Shown here one piece after another: positions 36,401-44,782 of a stretch of DNA of 64,000 nt. A model generated the notes under the pieces. The model was not told the origin of the DNA. It made no database searches and was given only the letters and a program-made list of their open reading frames with translations. Position numbers and translations under genes: made by a program. Source of the DNA: Pseudomonas sp. FeN3W (GTDB lineage Bacteria; Pseudomonadota; Gammaproteobacteria; Pseudomonadales; Pseudomonadaceae); contig CP136010.1 in assembly GCA_030263805.2 (NCBI GenBank), forward strand, positions 4,913,001 through 4,977,000, read 5' to 3'. Position 1 is the stretch's first letter. Each line of letters opens with the position of its first letter.

Positions 36401-37621
36401 TCAAAGTGCAGCCGCCACGGCCTGATCGGCCATGGCGTGCAGCGGGAAGCTGCGGGCATAGGCTGCCGGATCGCTGCCGTCCCAGGTCTTGCCATCCATC
36501 AGCGTGGCGTTGCGCACGGGCGACTCCGGCGCGGTGATACCCAGCGCTTCGGCGGCCTGTCGATACAGCGCGATCTGTTGCACCTGGCTTGCGACCAACT
36601 GGTAGTCAGGGTCCTGACGCAACAGGCCCCAGCGCCGCAGCTGGGTCATGAACCAGAGACCGTCGGAAAGGTAGGGCATGTTCGCTGCGCCATCGGCAAA
36701 GAAGCGCAGCGGGTGTTGGTCATTCCAGGCGTTGCCCAGCCCATCCTGATACGAACCGAGAAAGCGTGATTCGATGGCTGCCAGCGGCGCGTTGACATAC
36801 TCGCTCCCGGCAATCAGCTGCGCGGTACTGCGGCGATTTTCCTGGCTCTGGTCGATGAAACGGCTTGCTTCGAGCACTGCCATCACCAGTGCGCGCGCGG
36901 TGTTGGGGTACTGCTCGACGAATGCGCGGGTGCAGCCGAGCACCTTTTCCGGATGATCCGGCCAGATCGACTGACTGGTTGCGAGGGTGAAGCCGACCCC
37001 CTCGGCGATCGCCTGCGCGCCCCAGGGCTCGCCGGCGCAGAAGCCGTCGATGCGCCCGGCCTGCAGGTACGCCACCATCTGCGATGGCGGCAGCACCAGC
37101 GTTCGTACATCCTGCAGCGGGTGGATACCATTGGCGGCCAGCCAGTAGTAGAGCCACAGCGCGTGGGTGCCGGTGGGGAAAGTGTGCGCGAGGGTCAGGC
37201 GCGCACCGCTTTGGCGCACGCTGTTGCGCAGTGCCTCGGGATTGGTCACGCCGGCTGCCTTCAGCGGAGCCGACAGGTTGATGCTCTGGCCGTTCTGCGC
37301 AAGCCCCATGAGCACCGCCATATCCACCGCGGGGCTGCCGCCGATGCCCAGATGTACGGCATAGATCAGTCCGTACAGACCGTGCGCTGCGTCCAGTTCG
37401 CCGCCAATCAGCTTGTCGCGCAGGCCCGACCAGGAGTTCTGTCGGTGCAGGTTGAGCGTCAGGCCGAAGGGCTGGGCGAAGCCCTGAGTGGCGGCGACGA
37501 TCAGCGAGGCGGCATCGGTAAGTGGCAGAAAGCCAAGGTTGAGCGAGCTCTTTTCCGGTGCATCGCTGCCGGCGACCCAGGCCAGTGCATCGTGGCGGTG
37601 CGGCGTAGAGGGTTCGGACAT
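36401..37621 (-). CDS. nasS: nitrate/nitrite sensor NasS (NrtA-like binding protein)
   Basis: 406 residues of the CmpA/NrtA periplasmic-binding fold but without a signal peptide, as expected for the cytoplasmic sensor NasS. Typical blocks: LNLGFLPLTDAASLIVA, FPTGTHALWLYYWLAANGI and GRIDGFCAGEPWG. Binds nitrate/nitrite and controls NasT, encoded directly downstream. Start 37621 gives MSEPSTPHRH; translation from further upstream is possible but would read into the promoter. Confidence 0.94.
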   Translation of the reverse strand: MSEPSTPHRHDALAWVAGSDAPEKSSLNLGFLPLTDAASLIVAATQGFAQPFGLTLNLHRQNSWSGLRDKLIGGELDAAHGLYGLIYAVHLGIGGSPAVDMAVLMGLAQNGQSINLSAPLKAAGVTNPEALRNSVRQSGARLTLAHTFPTGTHALWLYYWLAANGIHPLQDVRTLVLPPSQMVAYLQAGRIDGFCAGEPWGAQAIAEGVGFTLATSQSIWPDHPEKVLGCTRAFVEQYPNTARALVMAVLEASRFIDQSQENRRSTAQLIAGSEYVNAPLAAIESRFLGSYQDGLGNAWNDQHPLRFFADGAANMPYLSDGLWFMTQLRRWGLLRQDPDYQLVASQVQQIALYRQAAEALGITAPESPVRNATLMDGKTWDGSDPAAYARSFPLHAMADQAVAAAL

Positions 37622-37703
37622 GCTGGGTAGGCCTTTCGATTGCGAAGCGTGCGACACAGGCAACCCTGCGCGACCGCTCAGGAGTGGTCTATGCCAAGCC
37701 TGA

Positions 37704-37719
37704 AGCAAGCGATATGCCA
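37704..37719 (-). promoter_or_regulatory. sigma-54 promoter of nasST
   Basis: Minus strand TGGCAT-ATCGC-TTGCT fits the -24/-12 consensus, 83 bases before the nasS ATG. No terminator is visible in this leader, so nasST would be under nitrogen control without attenuation. Confidence 0.7.
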
Positions 37720-37750
37720 GCGAGAAAATGGTGCGTCACCGCGGTGTCCA

Positions 37751-37767
37751 TGCACCGCGCTGGTCCG
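37751..37767. promoter_or_regulatory. possible NtrC site upstream of nasS
   Basis: TGCACCGCGCTGGTCCG is close to GCACC-N5-GGTGC with one mismatch in the second half; a further GGTGC half site lies at about 37730. The site is only some 60 bases upstream of the expected start. Confidence 0.45.
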
Positions 37768-37801
37768 GCAGCGTCTGTGTGAAGCGTTGCGGCGTTGCCG
37801 G

Positions 37802-39430
37802 TCAGCGTGGGTAGAGTGGCGGCAGGGCGCTTTGGTCCTGCTCGACACTGGGGCTGGTCGCCGGAGGCAGCGTCTGGATCGCCTGCCACAGTGCTTCGCC
37901 TTGCCAACGCTGGCCGGCTTCGCTGTAAAGCGCACCGTTGAGTCCGTCCAGCGCATCGGACAGCGGCACGAAGCGCGCAGCCATGTCGGCCAGCGTTTCC
38001 GGCTGTTGCCGCGCCCAGGCATCCAGCGCCTGGCGAGTGGCTTGCGAGTCGTTGGCCTGGCAGGCGCGACGCAGGTCGTCGAGCAGGCTGCGCGGGGTCG
38101 GGCCGGGCTGGAGTGCGCGCTGCACTGCGGGTTGCCGTCGTGCGTGCAGCCACAGTCCGAAGCCGGCGAGGGTGGATAGGGCAAAGATCAGGGTGCTCAG
38201 CTGCCAAAGCCACAGTACTGGCTGTTCGGCAGGCACCGCCGTTACGGCCGGTTGCTCGACGGGCGGTGGTGCGAGATTCGGATTATCGGCGACATTCAGA
38301 CTGCGCTCGTCCAGCGTGGTGCGTTCCAGCCGGTCTTCCACGGTGTTCCACCAGACCACCTCTACTGCGGGTAACTGCAATGCCCCGCTGCGCGTGGGGA
38401 TCAGCGCCTCGCGCTGCTCGCGGCTACCGACCAGGCCCGCGCCACTGACCTCATTGGCCAGGATCGGTTGATCCGGGTAGCGGCGCAGATCGGGGCTCTG
38501 GGCAGAGCCGATGGCTGGCAGTTGGGTGCTGGTCAGGCCTTCGGCCTTGAGCAACAGGCTGCGGGTGAGCGATTCGCCGGTCTGTAACTGATCGGGCTCC
38601 GGGCTCCAGGCCTCGACCAGGGTCAGACTACGTGCCGGCAGCCAGGGTGCAGCGGTGGGGTAGTCTGCGGGTTTGGGCTTGACCGTCAGTGGGATGCTCG
38701 GCGACCTGACCTGCGTCGAGCGGCCCGAGCGCGAGCCGAACAGCGGGTTGCTGCCATTGCTGACGGTGGTGGCGCTGAAGAGTTGCGCTGGGATGGTCAG
38801 CTCGCCGGATTTCTGTGGGAACAGCGCATAACGCACCTCGATGACGCCGTGGAGAATGCCGTTGATGGTCTTCTCGTAGGTGCGTGGCTCACCGAGCCGC
38901 TCGACCAGGGCTTCCGGCATCTGCAGCGGCGAGAGGGTGCTGTCGTCGTACAGCGAAACCGAATGGTAGATGCGCAGGGTGAGGATCACCTGGGCCTGCA
39001 CGTAAACGCTTTCCTGATCCACGCTGGCATCGATGAAGATCGGCGCCAGCTGGTCGCCTTCGCTGCTTTTCAACGATTCCTGGACCAGCAGGGTGATTGG
39101 CTCGCTGCGCCAGTCGCCCAACTGCAACGGCGGGATGATCACATAGCCGGTCTGCTTCGGTCGCAGGGTGATCAACCAGCGTGTGATCGCGTGGGCTTCG
39201 CCGTTGCTGCTGGAAAGCTGGTTGACCTGACGGGTATCGAACACCTCGAACAACGGTTCCAGCGGCTCCAGGTCAGGCCTGCCGAATACCGTGCTGCCCT
39301 GGCTTTCCAGACTCAGCTCGAGGGTTTCATCAATGCTCAGCTGGGTGCGGTCAACCCGGGCGAACAGGCCGGCGGCTGCGGCCTGGCCAGTAAGGAGGCC
39401 GAGCAGAAGAAAAGCCATCAGGCGCATCAT
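37802..39430 (-). CDS. BatD family protein (oxygen tolerance)
   Basis: 542 residues. A signal peptide (MMRLMAFLLLGLLTGQAAAA) precedes a beta-sandwich-rich periplasmic region, a C-terminal membrane helix near 410-430 (VLWLWQLSTLIFALSTLAGF) and a cytoplasmic tail. Matches BatD by architecture and by the opening FARVDRTQLSIDETLEL. Last gene of a six-gene MoxR-Bat operon; ATGA overlap with the gene before. The Bat complex is thought to act with the MoxR ATPase in envelope stress tolerance; exact role unknown. Confidence 0.88.
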   Translation of the reverse strand: MMRLMAFLLLGLLTGQAAAAGLFARVDRTQLSIDETLELSLESQGSTVFGRPDLEPLEPLFEVFDTRQVNQLSSSNGEAHAITRWLITLRPKQTGYVIIPPLQLGDWRSEPITLLVQESLKSSEGDQLAPIFIDASVDQESVYVQAQVILTLRIYHSVSLYDDSTLSPLQMPEALVERLGEPRTYEKTINGILHGVIEVRYALFPQKSGELTIPAQLFSATTVSNGSNPLFGSRSGRSTQVRSPSIPLTVKPKPADYPTAAPWLPARSLTLVEAWSPEPDQLQTGESLTRSLLLKAEGLTSTQLPAIGSAQSPDLRRYPDQPILANEVSGAGLVGSREQREALIPTRSGALQLPAVEVVWWNTVEDRLERTTLDERSLNVADNPNLAPPPVEQPAVTAVPAEQPVLWLWQLSTLIFALSTLAGFGLWLHARRQPAVQRALQPGPTPRSLLDDLRRACQANDSQATRQALDAWARQQPETLADMAARFVPLSDALDGLNGALYSEAGQRWQGEALWQAIQTLPPATSPSVEQDQSALPPLYPR

Positions 39431-41151
39431 CGATTGGTTTCCTGGTGCTTGCGTTGTTCGTAGAGGAATTTTCGTCGCAGCAACTCGCCGGGATCGTCCG
39501 GAATCTGCCGCAGCCATTGCTCCATCGCTTGTTGCCGCTCCTGCTCGGGGAGCGCCTCGTGTTGCACCTGGGCCGCGCTGCCATCCATGTCTTCGGTCTC
39601 GGGCGTCGCTTCGGTTGTCGATGGCAGCGAGGCGCCGCTGGCTTCGCTGGAAGGCTCGCCCTGGGCATCCTCGGGCGAAGGTGAGCGGGCAGAGCCCGTT
39701 TCCTGTGATTGCGGCTGCTCGGGTTGCGGCAGTGGCTCTTCGGTTTGTTCGTCCTGCTGATTCTGTGCTTGCTCGGACTCGGGTTGTTCCTGCTGGCGGC
39801 GCAGCAACTCTTCGATCAAGGCCTTGTTGCGCTGCGCCGCCTGTAGATCAGGTTGCAGTTCCAGCGCCTGGTCATAGGCCTCGATGGCGGCCTCAAGGGC
39901 TTCGCTGCGAGCCAGGGCATTGCCGCGGTTGTAGTGATCGGCGGCCGTGTTGCCTTCGGCGAACAGCTCTGCCGCGCCGGCATAGTCGCCGGCCTGATAG
40001 CGTGCGGTGGCCTGCCAACGATGATCGGTGAAGCGCTCGGCGGCCTCGGCCGGCCGCTCCGCGTCCAGCAGGTGTTGGCCCTGCTGATCGCGGCGTAGCC
40101 AGAGATCCTCTAGCTCGAAGGCGTTGGCGGGCTGTGGCTGCAACAGGAACAATGGCAGGCAGAACAACCAGCCGCGGCGGCCGGCGAGGGCTGCTAGCAA
40201 GAGCAGCGGCAACAGCAGCCAGTGCCCCTGATCCAACCAGGCTTCCAACCGCATGATTTCATCGTCCTGTTGCAACGTGCCGGTTTGATCGAACAGGCCG
40301 AGGGCGGCCAGGTCATCGTCGCCCAGCCGCGCGCGCTGATAGCGCCCCCCCAGTTCCCCGACCAGGCGTTGCAGTCTGGCGTTGTCCAGGCGCGGGATGA
40401 GGATTGCGCCTTGGGCATCCTTGAGGAAGCTGCCGTCCTTTCCGGCGATGGGCGCGCCTTGTTCGGTGCCGACGCCGAGGATCAGCAGTCGCTCGTTCCT
40501 GCCCTCCATCAGCGTGACGATGGCGCTGCGTTCGTGCTCGTCCAGGCTGCTGCCGATCAGCAGCAAGCGGCCGCGCCCCAGGCCAGCCTGCTCGAGCAGG
40601 GCGAGGCCCTTGGTGACGGCAAGGTCTGCGCGCTGGCCCGGCTCGGGCATCAGCGTCGGGTGCAGGGCGTCGAGCAGGTTGCGGGTGGTCTCCAGGTCGT
40701 CGGATAGCGGCACAACGGTATGGGCGCTGCCGGCGAATACCACGACGGCGGTCTGGACGTCCTGCCGGCGCTCCAGCAGATCCAGCAGTTTGCGCTTGGC
40801 TTGCTCCAGGCGAGTGGGTGGCGCGTCGCTGGCGAGCATCGATGGCGTGAGTTCGAGCAGCACCACCAGGGGATCGCTGCGCTTGATGCTCGGTTGTTCG
40901 AAGCGTTGCCAGCTGGGCCCGAGCAATGCGATGACCGCCAGCAGCCAGGCCAGGCCCAGTACCAGCCAGGGCAGGCGACTGTGGCGCAGTCGGCCACGAG
41001 TCAACAGGACAGCATGGAAGGCTTCCGGCAGCAGGCGCTGCCAGCGCCCGACCTGCAGCTGCCGATGCCAGAGCCGCCACAGCAGCCAGATCAGCAGCGG
41101 CACGATGAGCAGCCAGTATGGCCGCAGCAGATGCGGTAGCAGTTCGCTCAT
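39427..41151 (-). CDS. VWA and TPR domain protein (BatB/BatC fusion)
   Basis: 574 residues. Two N-terminal membrane helices, a von Willebrand A domain (about 95-280), two helices near 315-355, tetratricopeptide repeats (about 365-450, e.g. ADHYNRGNALARSEALEAAI) and a low-complexity Gln/Glu/Ser-rich stretch before a conserved tail. BatB and BatC are separate in some bacteria; here they are one protein. The metal site DxSxS of the VWA domain reads E100-L-T102-P-S104, i.e. Glu in place of the first Asp. Four-base overlap with batA. Confidence 0.9.
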   Translation of the reverse strand: MSELLPHLLRPYWLLIVPLLIWLLWRLWHRQLQVGRWQRLLPEAFHAVLLTRGRLRHSRLPWLVLGLAWLLAVIALLGPSWQRFEQPSIKRSDPLVVLLELTPSMLASDAPPTRLEQAKRKLLDLLERRQDVQTAVVVFAGSAHTVVPLSDDLETTRNLLDALHPTLMPEPGQRADLAVTKGLALLEQAGLGRGRLLLIGSSLDEHERSAIVTLMEGRNERLLILGVGTEQGAPIAGKDGSFLKDAQGAILIPRLDNARLQRLVGELGGRYQRARLGDDDLAALGLFDQTGTLQQDDEIMRLEAWLDQGHWLLLPLLLLAALAGRRGWLFCLPLFLLQPQPANAFELEDLWLRRDQQGQHLLDAERPAEAAERFTDHRWQATARYQAGDYAGAAELFAEGNTAADHYNRGNALARSEALEAAIEAYDQALELQPDLQAAQRNKALIEELLRRQQEQPESEQAQNQQDEQTEEPLPQPEQPQSQETGSARSPSPEDAQGEPSSEASGASLPSTTEATPETEDMDGSAAQVQHEALPEQERQQAMEQWLRQIPDDPGELLRRKFLYEQRKHQETNR

Positions 41152-42167
41152 CGGCGCTGCTCCCGTCGCCAGGCCAGGCGTTGCAGCTGTGCACTCCACA
41201 GGCTGGCCGCAACCATCAGCAGGCTGATCAGCAAAGCCGCCGACAGCGGCCAGATGTACAGCGCCTCGGCCACGCGGGCCTGGGCTGGTTGCTGCGCCGC
41301 CGGTTCGAGCCGATCCAGCGTGTCGCCGATCGCCTTCAGCTCTGCGCTCGACGAGGCGCGGAAATACTCACCCCCGGTTTGCTCGGAAATGGCGCGCAGC
41401 GTCGGCTCGTCGAGGTCCAGGCCAGGGTTGAAACCGAAGCGGCTGAGCACGCCACCCTCTTCCGGCACGGCGCCGATGCCGATGGTGTGGACCCGCACGC
41501 CTTCTTCGGCGGCCAGCGAGGCCGCCAGCAGCGGCTCGATTTCGCCACCATTGTTGGCGCCATCGGTGATCAATACCAGCACGCGATTGTTCGCCGGTCG
41601 CTCCCGGAGGCGTTTAACCGCCAGGCCGATGGCGTCGCCGATGGCAGTATTGCTGCCGGCGATGCCAACCCTGGCTTCATCCAGCCAGACTCGCACGGTA
41701 CGGCGATCGAAGGTCAGTGGCGCCTGCAGATAGGCTTTGCTGCCGAAGAGGATGAGACCGACGCGATCGCCACGACGCTCCTCGATGAAGTCGCCAAGCA
41801 GTATCTTGACCAGTTCCAGCCGCGTCAGCTCTTCGTCCTGCCACTGCATGTCTGGGTAATCCATCGAACCGGAAACATCCACCGCCAGCAGCAGATCGCG
41901 CCCGCTGGTAGGCAGCGGCAGTGGTTCACCCAGCCACTGGGGGCGTGCTGCGGCGAACAGCAGCAACAGCCAGACGGTCAGGTAGGGCAGTTGCTGGCGC
42001 CAGGCGAGCAGGGCGACCCGCGCGCGCCGGCCGGACAGCTGCTGCAGTTCGTCGAGGAAGCTGACCTTCAGCGCGGCTTCGCCGCTATCGGCCGGCGGCA
42101 GCAGTGCGCGCAGCAGCCAGGGCAGCGGTAGCAGCAGGAAGACCCAGGGCCAGGCCAGTTCAAACAT
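41148..42167 (-). CDS. VWA domain protein BatA
   Basis: 339 residues: two N-terminal helices, VWA domain with an intact metal site D97-V-S99-G-S101 (LLAVDVSGSMDYP), further metal ligand region GSNTAIGDAIG and a C-terminal helix near 315-330. Periplasm-facing or cytoplasm-facing orientation cannot be told. Interacts by analogy with BatB/BatD and MoxR. Start 42167 overlaps the DUF4381 gene by eight bases. Confidence 0.92.
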   Translation of the reverse strand: MFELAWPWVFLLLPLPWLLRALLPPADSGEAALKVSFLDELQQLSGRRARVALLAWRQQLPYLTVWLLLLFAAARPQWLGEPLPLPTSGRDLLLAVDVSGSMDYPDMQWQDEELTRLELVKILLGDFIEERRGDRVGLILFGSKAYLQAPLTFDRRTVRVWLDEARVGIAGSNTAIGDAIGLAVKRLRERPANNRVLVLITDGANNGGEIEPLLAASLAAEEGVRVHTIGIGAVPEEGGVLSRFGFNPGLDLDEPTLRAISEQTGGEYFRASSSAELKAIGDTLDRLEPAAQQPAQARVAEALYIWPLSAALLISLLMVAASLWSAQLQRLAWRREQRR

Positions 42168-42654
42168 GCTTGCGGATCCAGATGTCGACGGCCTGTTCGA
42201 GCCCGTCGATGGCCTTGTCGTCGAGGCGGCACTCGGCCCGGTAGGCACCTTCGACCAGAATCATCCAGCGGGTCAGTCCGGCGGCAGGGCAACGGTTGTC
42301 GAGAAAGGCCAGCCACGCGCGCCCACTGAGCGTGTGCGGGTGGTCGTTGGGGTAACGAATGCGGCAGAGCCGCTTGAGCAGCCCATTGAGTTGTTGCAGC
42401 CACTGGCTGGCCGGTTGTCCGCCATAGGGTTTGCTCAAGCGCGACAGTTCGATGAGCGCCTCCTGGCGCTGCGGTTCCAGCGGTGGTTCCGGCTGCACAC
42501 GGGGCTTGCGCCTGAGTAGCCGGCGACGAAGCCGCCAGAGCATGCCAAGTGCCATCAACAGCGCCAGGCCGAGCAGCCACCAGCCCGGTGCCGGAGGCCA
42601 CCAGCTGATCGGCTCGGGGCTGATCAGCGGAGCCAGTTGATCGAGCGGATTCAT
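42160..42654 (-). CDS. DUF4381 membrane protein
   Basis: 164 residues with one membrane helix (about 20-42, PAPGWWLLGLALLMALGMLW) and a conserved cytoplasmic domain (LIELSRLSKPYGG, LLKRLCRIRYPNDHP). Always found in MoxR-VWA operons; function unknown. Overlaps both neighbours by a few bases. Confidence 0.88.
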   Translation of the reverse strand: MNPLDQLAPLISPEPISWWPPAPGWWLLGLALLMALGMLWRLRRRLLRRKPRVQPEPPLEPQRQEALIELSRLSKPYGGQPASQWLQQLNGLLKRLCRIRYPNDHPHTLSGRAWLAFLDNRCPAAGLTRWMILVEGAYRAECRLDDKAIDGLEQAVDIWIRKHV

Positions 42655-43613
42655 TGCCGTGCGCTCGGATGGCGGACGCTCAGGTGCTCGCGCAACTGCT
42701 CGACCAGATCGTGCTGGGTATCGAGCGGCATCAGCGGGACCCGCAGTCGATCGGCCAGGCGCTGCCAGCGGGCGCTGCGCGCTTCGCCCAGCTCGCGGTA
42801 GCGCTGACGCAGATCGGCATCCTGGGTATCCAGCTCCAGCCGCGCATTGCCTTCGCTGAAGCGCAGCAGGCCGGCGGCGGGCAGGGCGTGATCCAGCGGA
42901 TCGAACAACGGCAGCAACAGCAGATCGACATGGCGCGCGAGCAGGCTGAGCTGCTGCTCGGCGGCATCGGTGAGGGTGCGCTCGTCGCAGAGAATCACCG
43001 ACAGACTGCCCGGACGCAGCACTTCCCGTGCCCGGCGCAACGCCATGCTGAAAGCGTCGGGGTCGATCGGGTCGTCTGGCTGCAGACGGTTATTGGCGCG
43101 GGTGACGCGATCCAGCAGCTGCAGCAGGCTCTGCTTGCTGCGCCGTGGCTTGATCTCCTGACGCTCATCGCCGAACACCAGCCCGCCAACCCGATCATTG
43201 TGGCTGAGCGCCGCCCAGCCGATCAGGCTCGCCGCCTGCGCCGCCAGCACCGACTTGAACAGCCGGCCGCTGCCGAAGAACAAGCGCGGGCTCTGCTCGA
43301 CGACGATATAAATCGGCCGCTCGCGTTCTTCATGGAAGAGCTTGGTGTGCGGTTCCTGGGTACGTGCGGTGACGCGCCAGTCGATGGTGCGTACGTCGTC
43401 GCCGGGCTGGTAGATGCGGACCTGGTCGAAATCCACGCCACGCCCGCGCAGCTTGGAATGATGCAGCCCGACCAGCGGGCTGCGGCGATGCGGTGTGGAA
43501 AACAGCGGCACTTCACGGACACGATGACGCATGTCGATGAGTTCGGCCAGGCTCACACGGATACCGGAGCCCTGCTCGGTTGGCTGCCCGGCGGCGAAAG
43601 CCTGCGGTTGCAT
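42651..43613 (-). CDS. DUF58 domain protein
   Basis: 320 residues. The DUF58 signature RGRGVDFDQVRIYQPGDDVR followed by IDWRVTAR is complete; the fold is VWA-like. Second gene of the operon, sharing one base with the moxR stop (TGATG at 43611-43615). Probably a substrate or partner of the MoxR ATPase. Confidence 0.92.
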   Translation of the reverse strand: MQPQAFAAGQPTEQGSGIRVSLAELIDMRHRVREVPLFSTPHRRSPLVGLHHSKLRGRGVDFDQVRIYQPGDDVRTIDWRVTARTQEPHTKLFHEERERPIYIVVEQSPRLFFGSGRLFKSVLAAQAASLIGWAALSHNDRVGGLVFGDERQEIKPRRSKQSLLQLLDRVTRANNRLQPDDPIDPDAFSMALRRAREVLRPGSLSVILCDERTLTDAAEQQLSLLARHVDLLLLPLFDPLDHALPAAGLLRFSEGNARLELDTQDADLRQRYRELGEARSARWQRLADRLRVPLMPLDTQHDLVEQLREHLSVRHPSARQ

Positions 43614-44572
43614 CAGGCCACCGCGACCACGTCGAGAATGCGCTGGATGACCCGGTCCTGGTCGATGCCGGCGGCTTCCGCCTCGAAGGAGAGAATCAGG
43701 CGGTGACGCAGTACATCGAAAAGCATCGCCTGTATGTCCTCGGGACTGACGAAATCGCGTCCGGCCAGCCAGGCATGGGCACGGGCGCAGCGGTCCAGCG
43801 AGATGGAGCCGCGCGGACTTGCGCCATAGGCGATCCACTCGGCCAGCTCGGCATCGAACTTGGCCGGGGTGCGCGTGGCCATGACCAGCTGCACCAGGTA
43901 TTCCTCCACCGCATCGGCCATGTACAGGCCGAGAATGTCCTTGCGTGCGGCGAAGATCGCCTGCTGGCTGACCCGGTGCTCCGGCGCCGCCTCGCCATTG
44001 ATCGCCTCACCCCGGGCCTGCTGCAGGATGCGCCGCTCCACCGAGGCGTCGGGGAAACCGATCTTCACGTGCAGCAGGAAGCGGTCGAGCTGTGCTTCGG
44101 GCAGGGGATACGTTCCTTCCTGCTCGATCGGGTTCTGCGTCGCCATCACCAGAAACAGCGGCGGCAGGTCGTAGGTGCTGCGACCGACACTGACCTGGCG
44201 CTCGGCCATGGCTTCGAGGAGCGCCGATTGCACCTTGGCCGGCGCGCGGTTGATTTCGTCCGCGAGCACCAGGTTATGGAAGATCGGCCCCTGCTGGAGG
44301 ACGAAGCTGCCGGTCTCCGGACGATAGATTTCGGTGCCGGTGATGTCGGCGGGCAGCAGGTCGGGGGTGAACTGGATTCGATGGAACTCGGCCTCCAGGC
44401 CTTCGGCGAGTTCCTTGATGGCGCGGGTCTTGGCCAGGCCCGGCGCCCCTTCGACGAGCATGTGGCCGTCGGCGAGCAGGGCGATCAGCAGGCGTTCGAT
44501 CAGCCGTTCCTGCCCCAGGATCTGGGTGGACAGGAACTGTCGCAGCGCGATTATCGATTCACGGTGATCCAT
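43613..44572 (-). CDS. MoxR-family AAA+ ATPase
   Basis: 319 residues. Walker A GAPGLAKT (42-49), Walker B LVLADEINR, sensor 1 MATQNP and sensor 2 region PRGSISLDR are intact. Acts as a chaperone-like ATPase together with VWA proteins, which the operon supplies. First gene of the operon; the promoter must lie in 44573-44782, a 210-base gap shared with the divergent gdhB gene, where I see no clear box elements. Confidence 0.94.
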   Translation of the reverse strand: MDHRESIIALRQFLSTQILGQERLIERLLIALLADGHMLVEGAPGLAKTRAIKELAEGLEAEFHRIQFTPDLLPADITGTEIYRPETGSFVLQQGPIFHNLVLADEINRAPAKVQSALLEAMAERQVSVGRSTYDLPPLFLVMATQNPIEQEGTYPLPEAQLDRFLLHVKIGFPDASVERRILQQARGEAINGEAAPEHRVSQQAIFAARKDILGLYMADAVEEYLVQLVMATRTPAKFDAELAEWIAYGASPRGSISLDRCARAHAWLAGRDFVSPEDIQAMLFDVLRHRLILSFEAEAAGIDQDRVIQRILDVVAVA

Positions 44573-44782
44573 CGTTTCGAGTCTTCCAGGTGGGCGGCAA
44601 ATCGGCTGGCGCGGCGGGCAGGGACGCCGGCTGCTATTGGCTGCTACAGACAGTCGCAGGCGACTGCAGGAGAAGCGCCACTTTACTGCATTAACCCTCG
44701 ACTAGACTAACCTTGAACCTTCGTCCTGTGCCGTCAGTCACTACCGACGTCTCTTTCCCCAGCAAGCCAAGCGGAGCCATAC

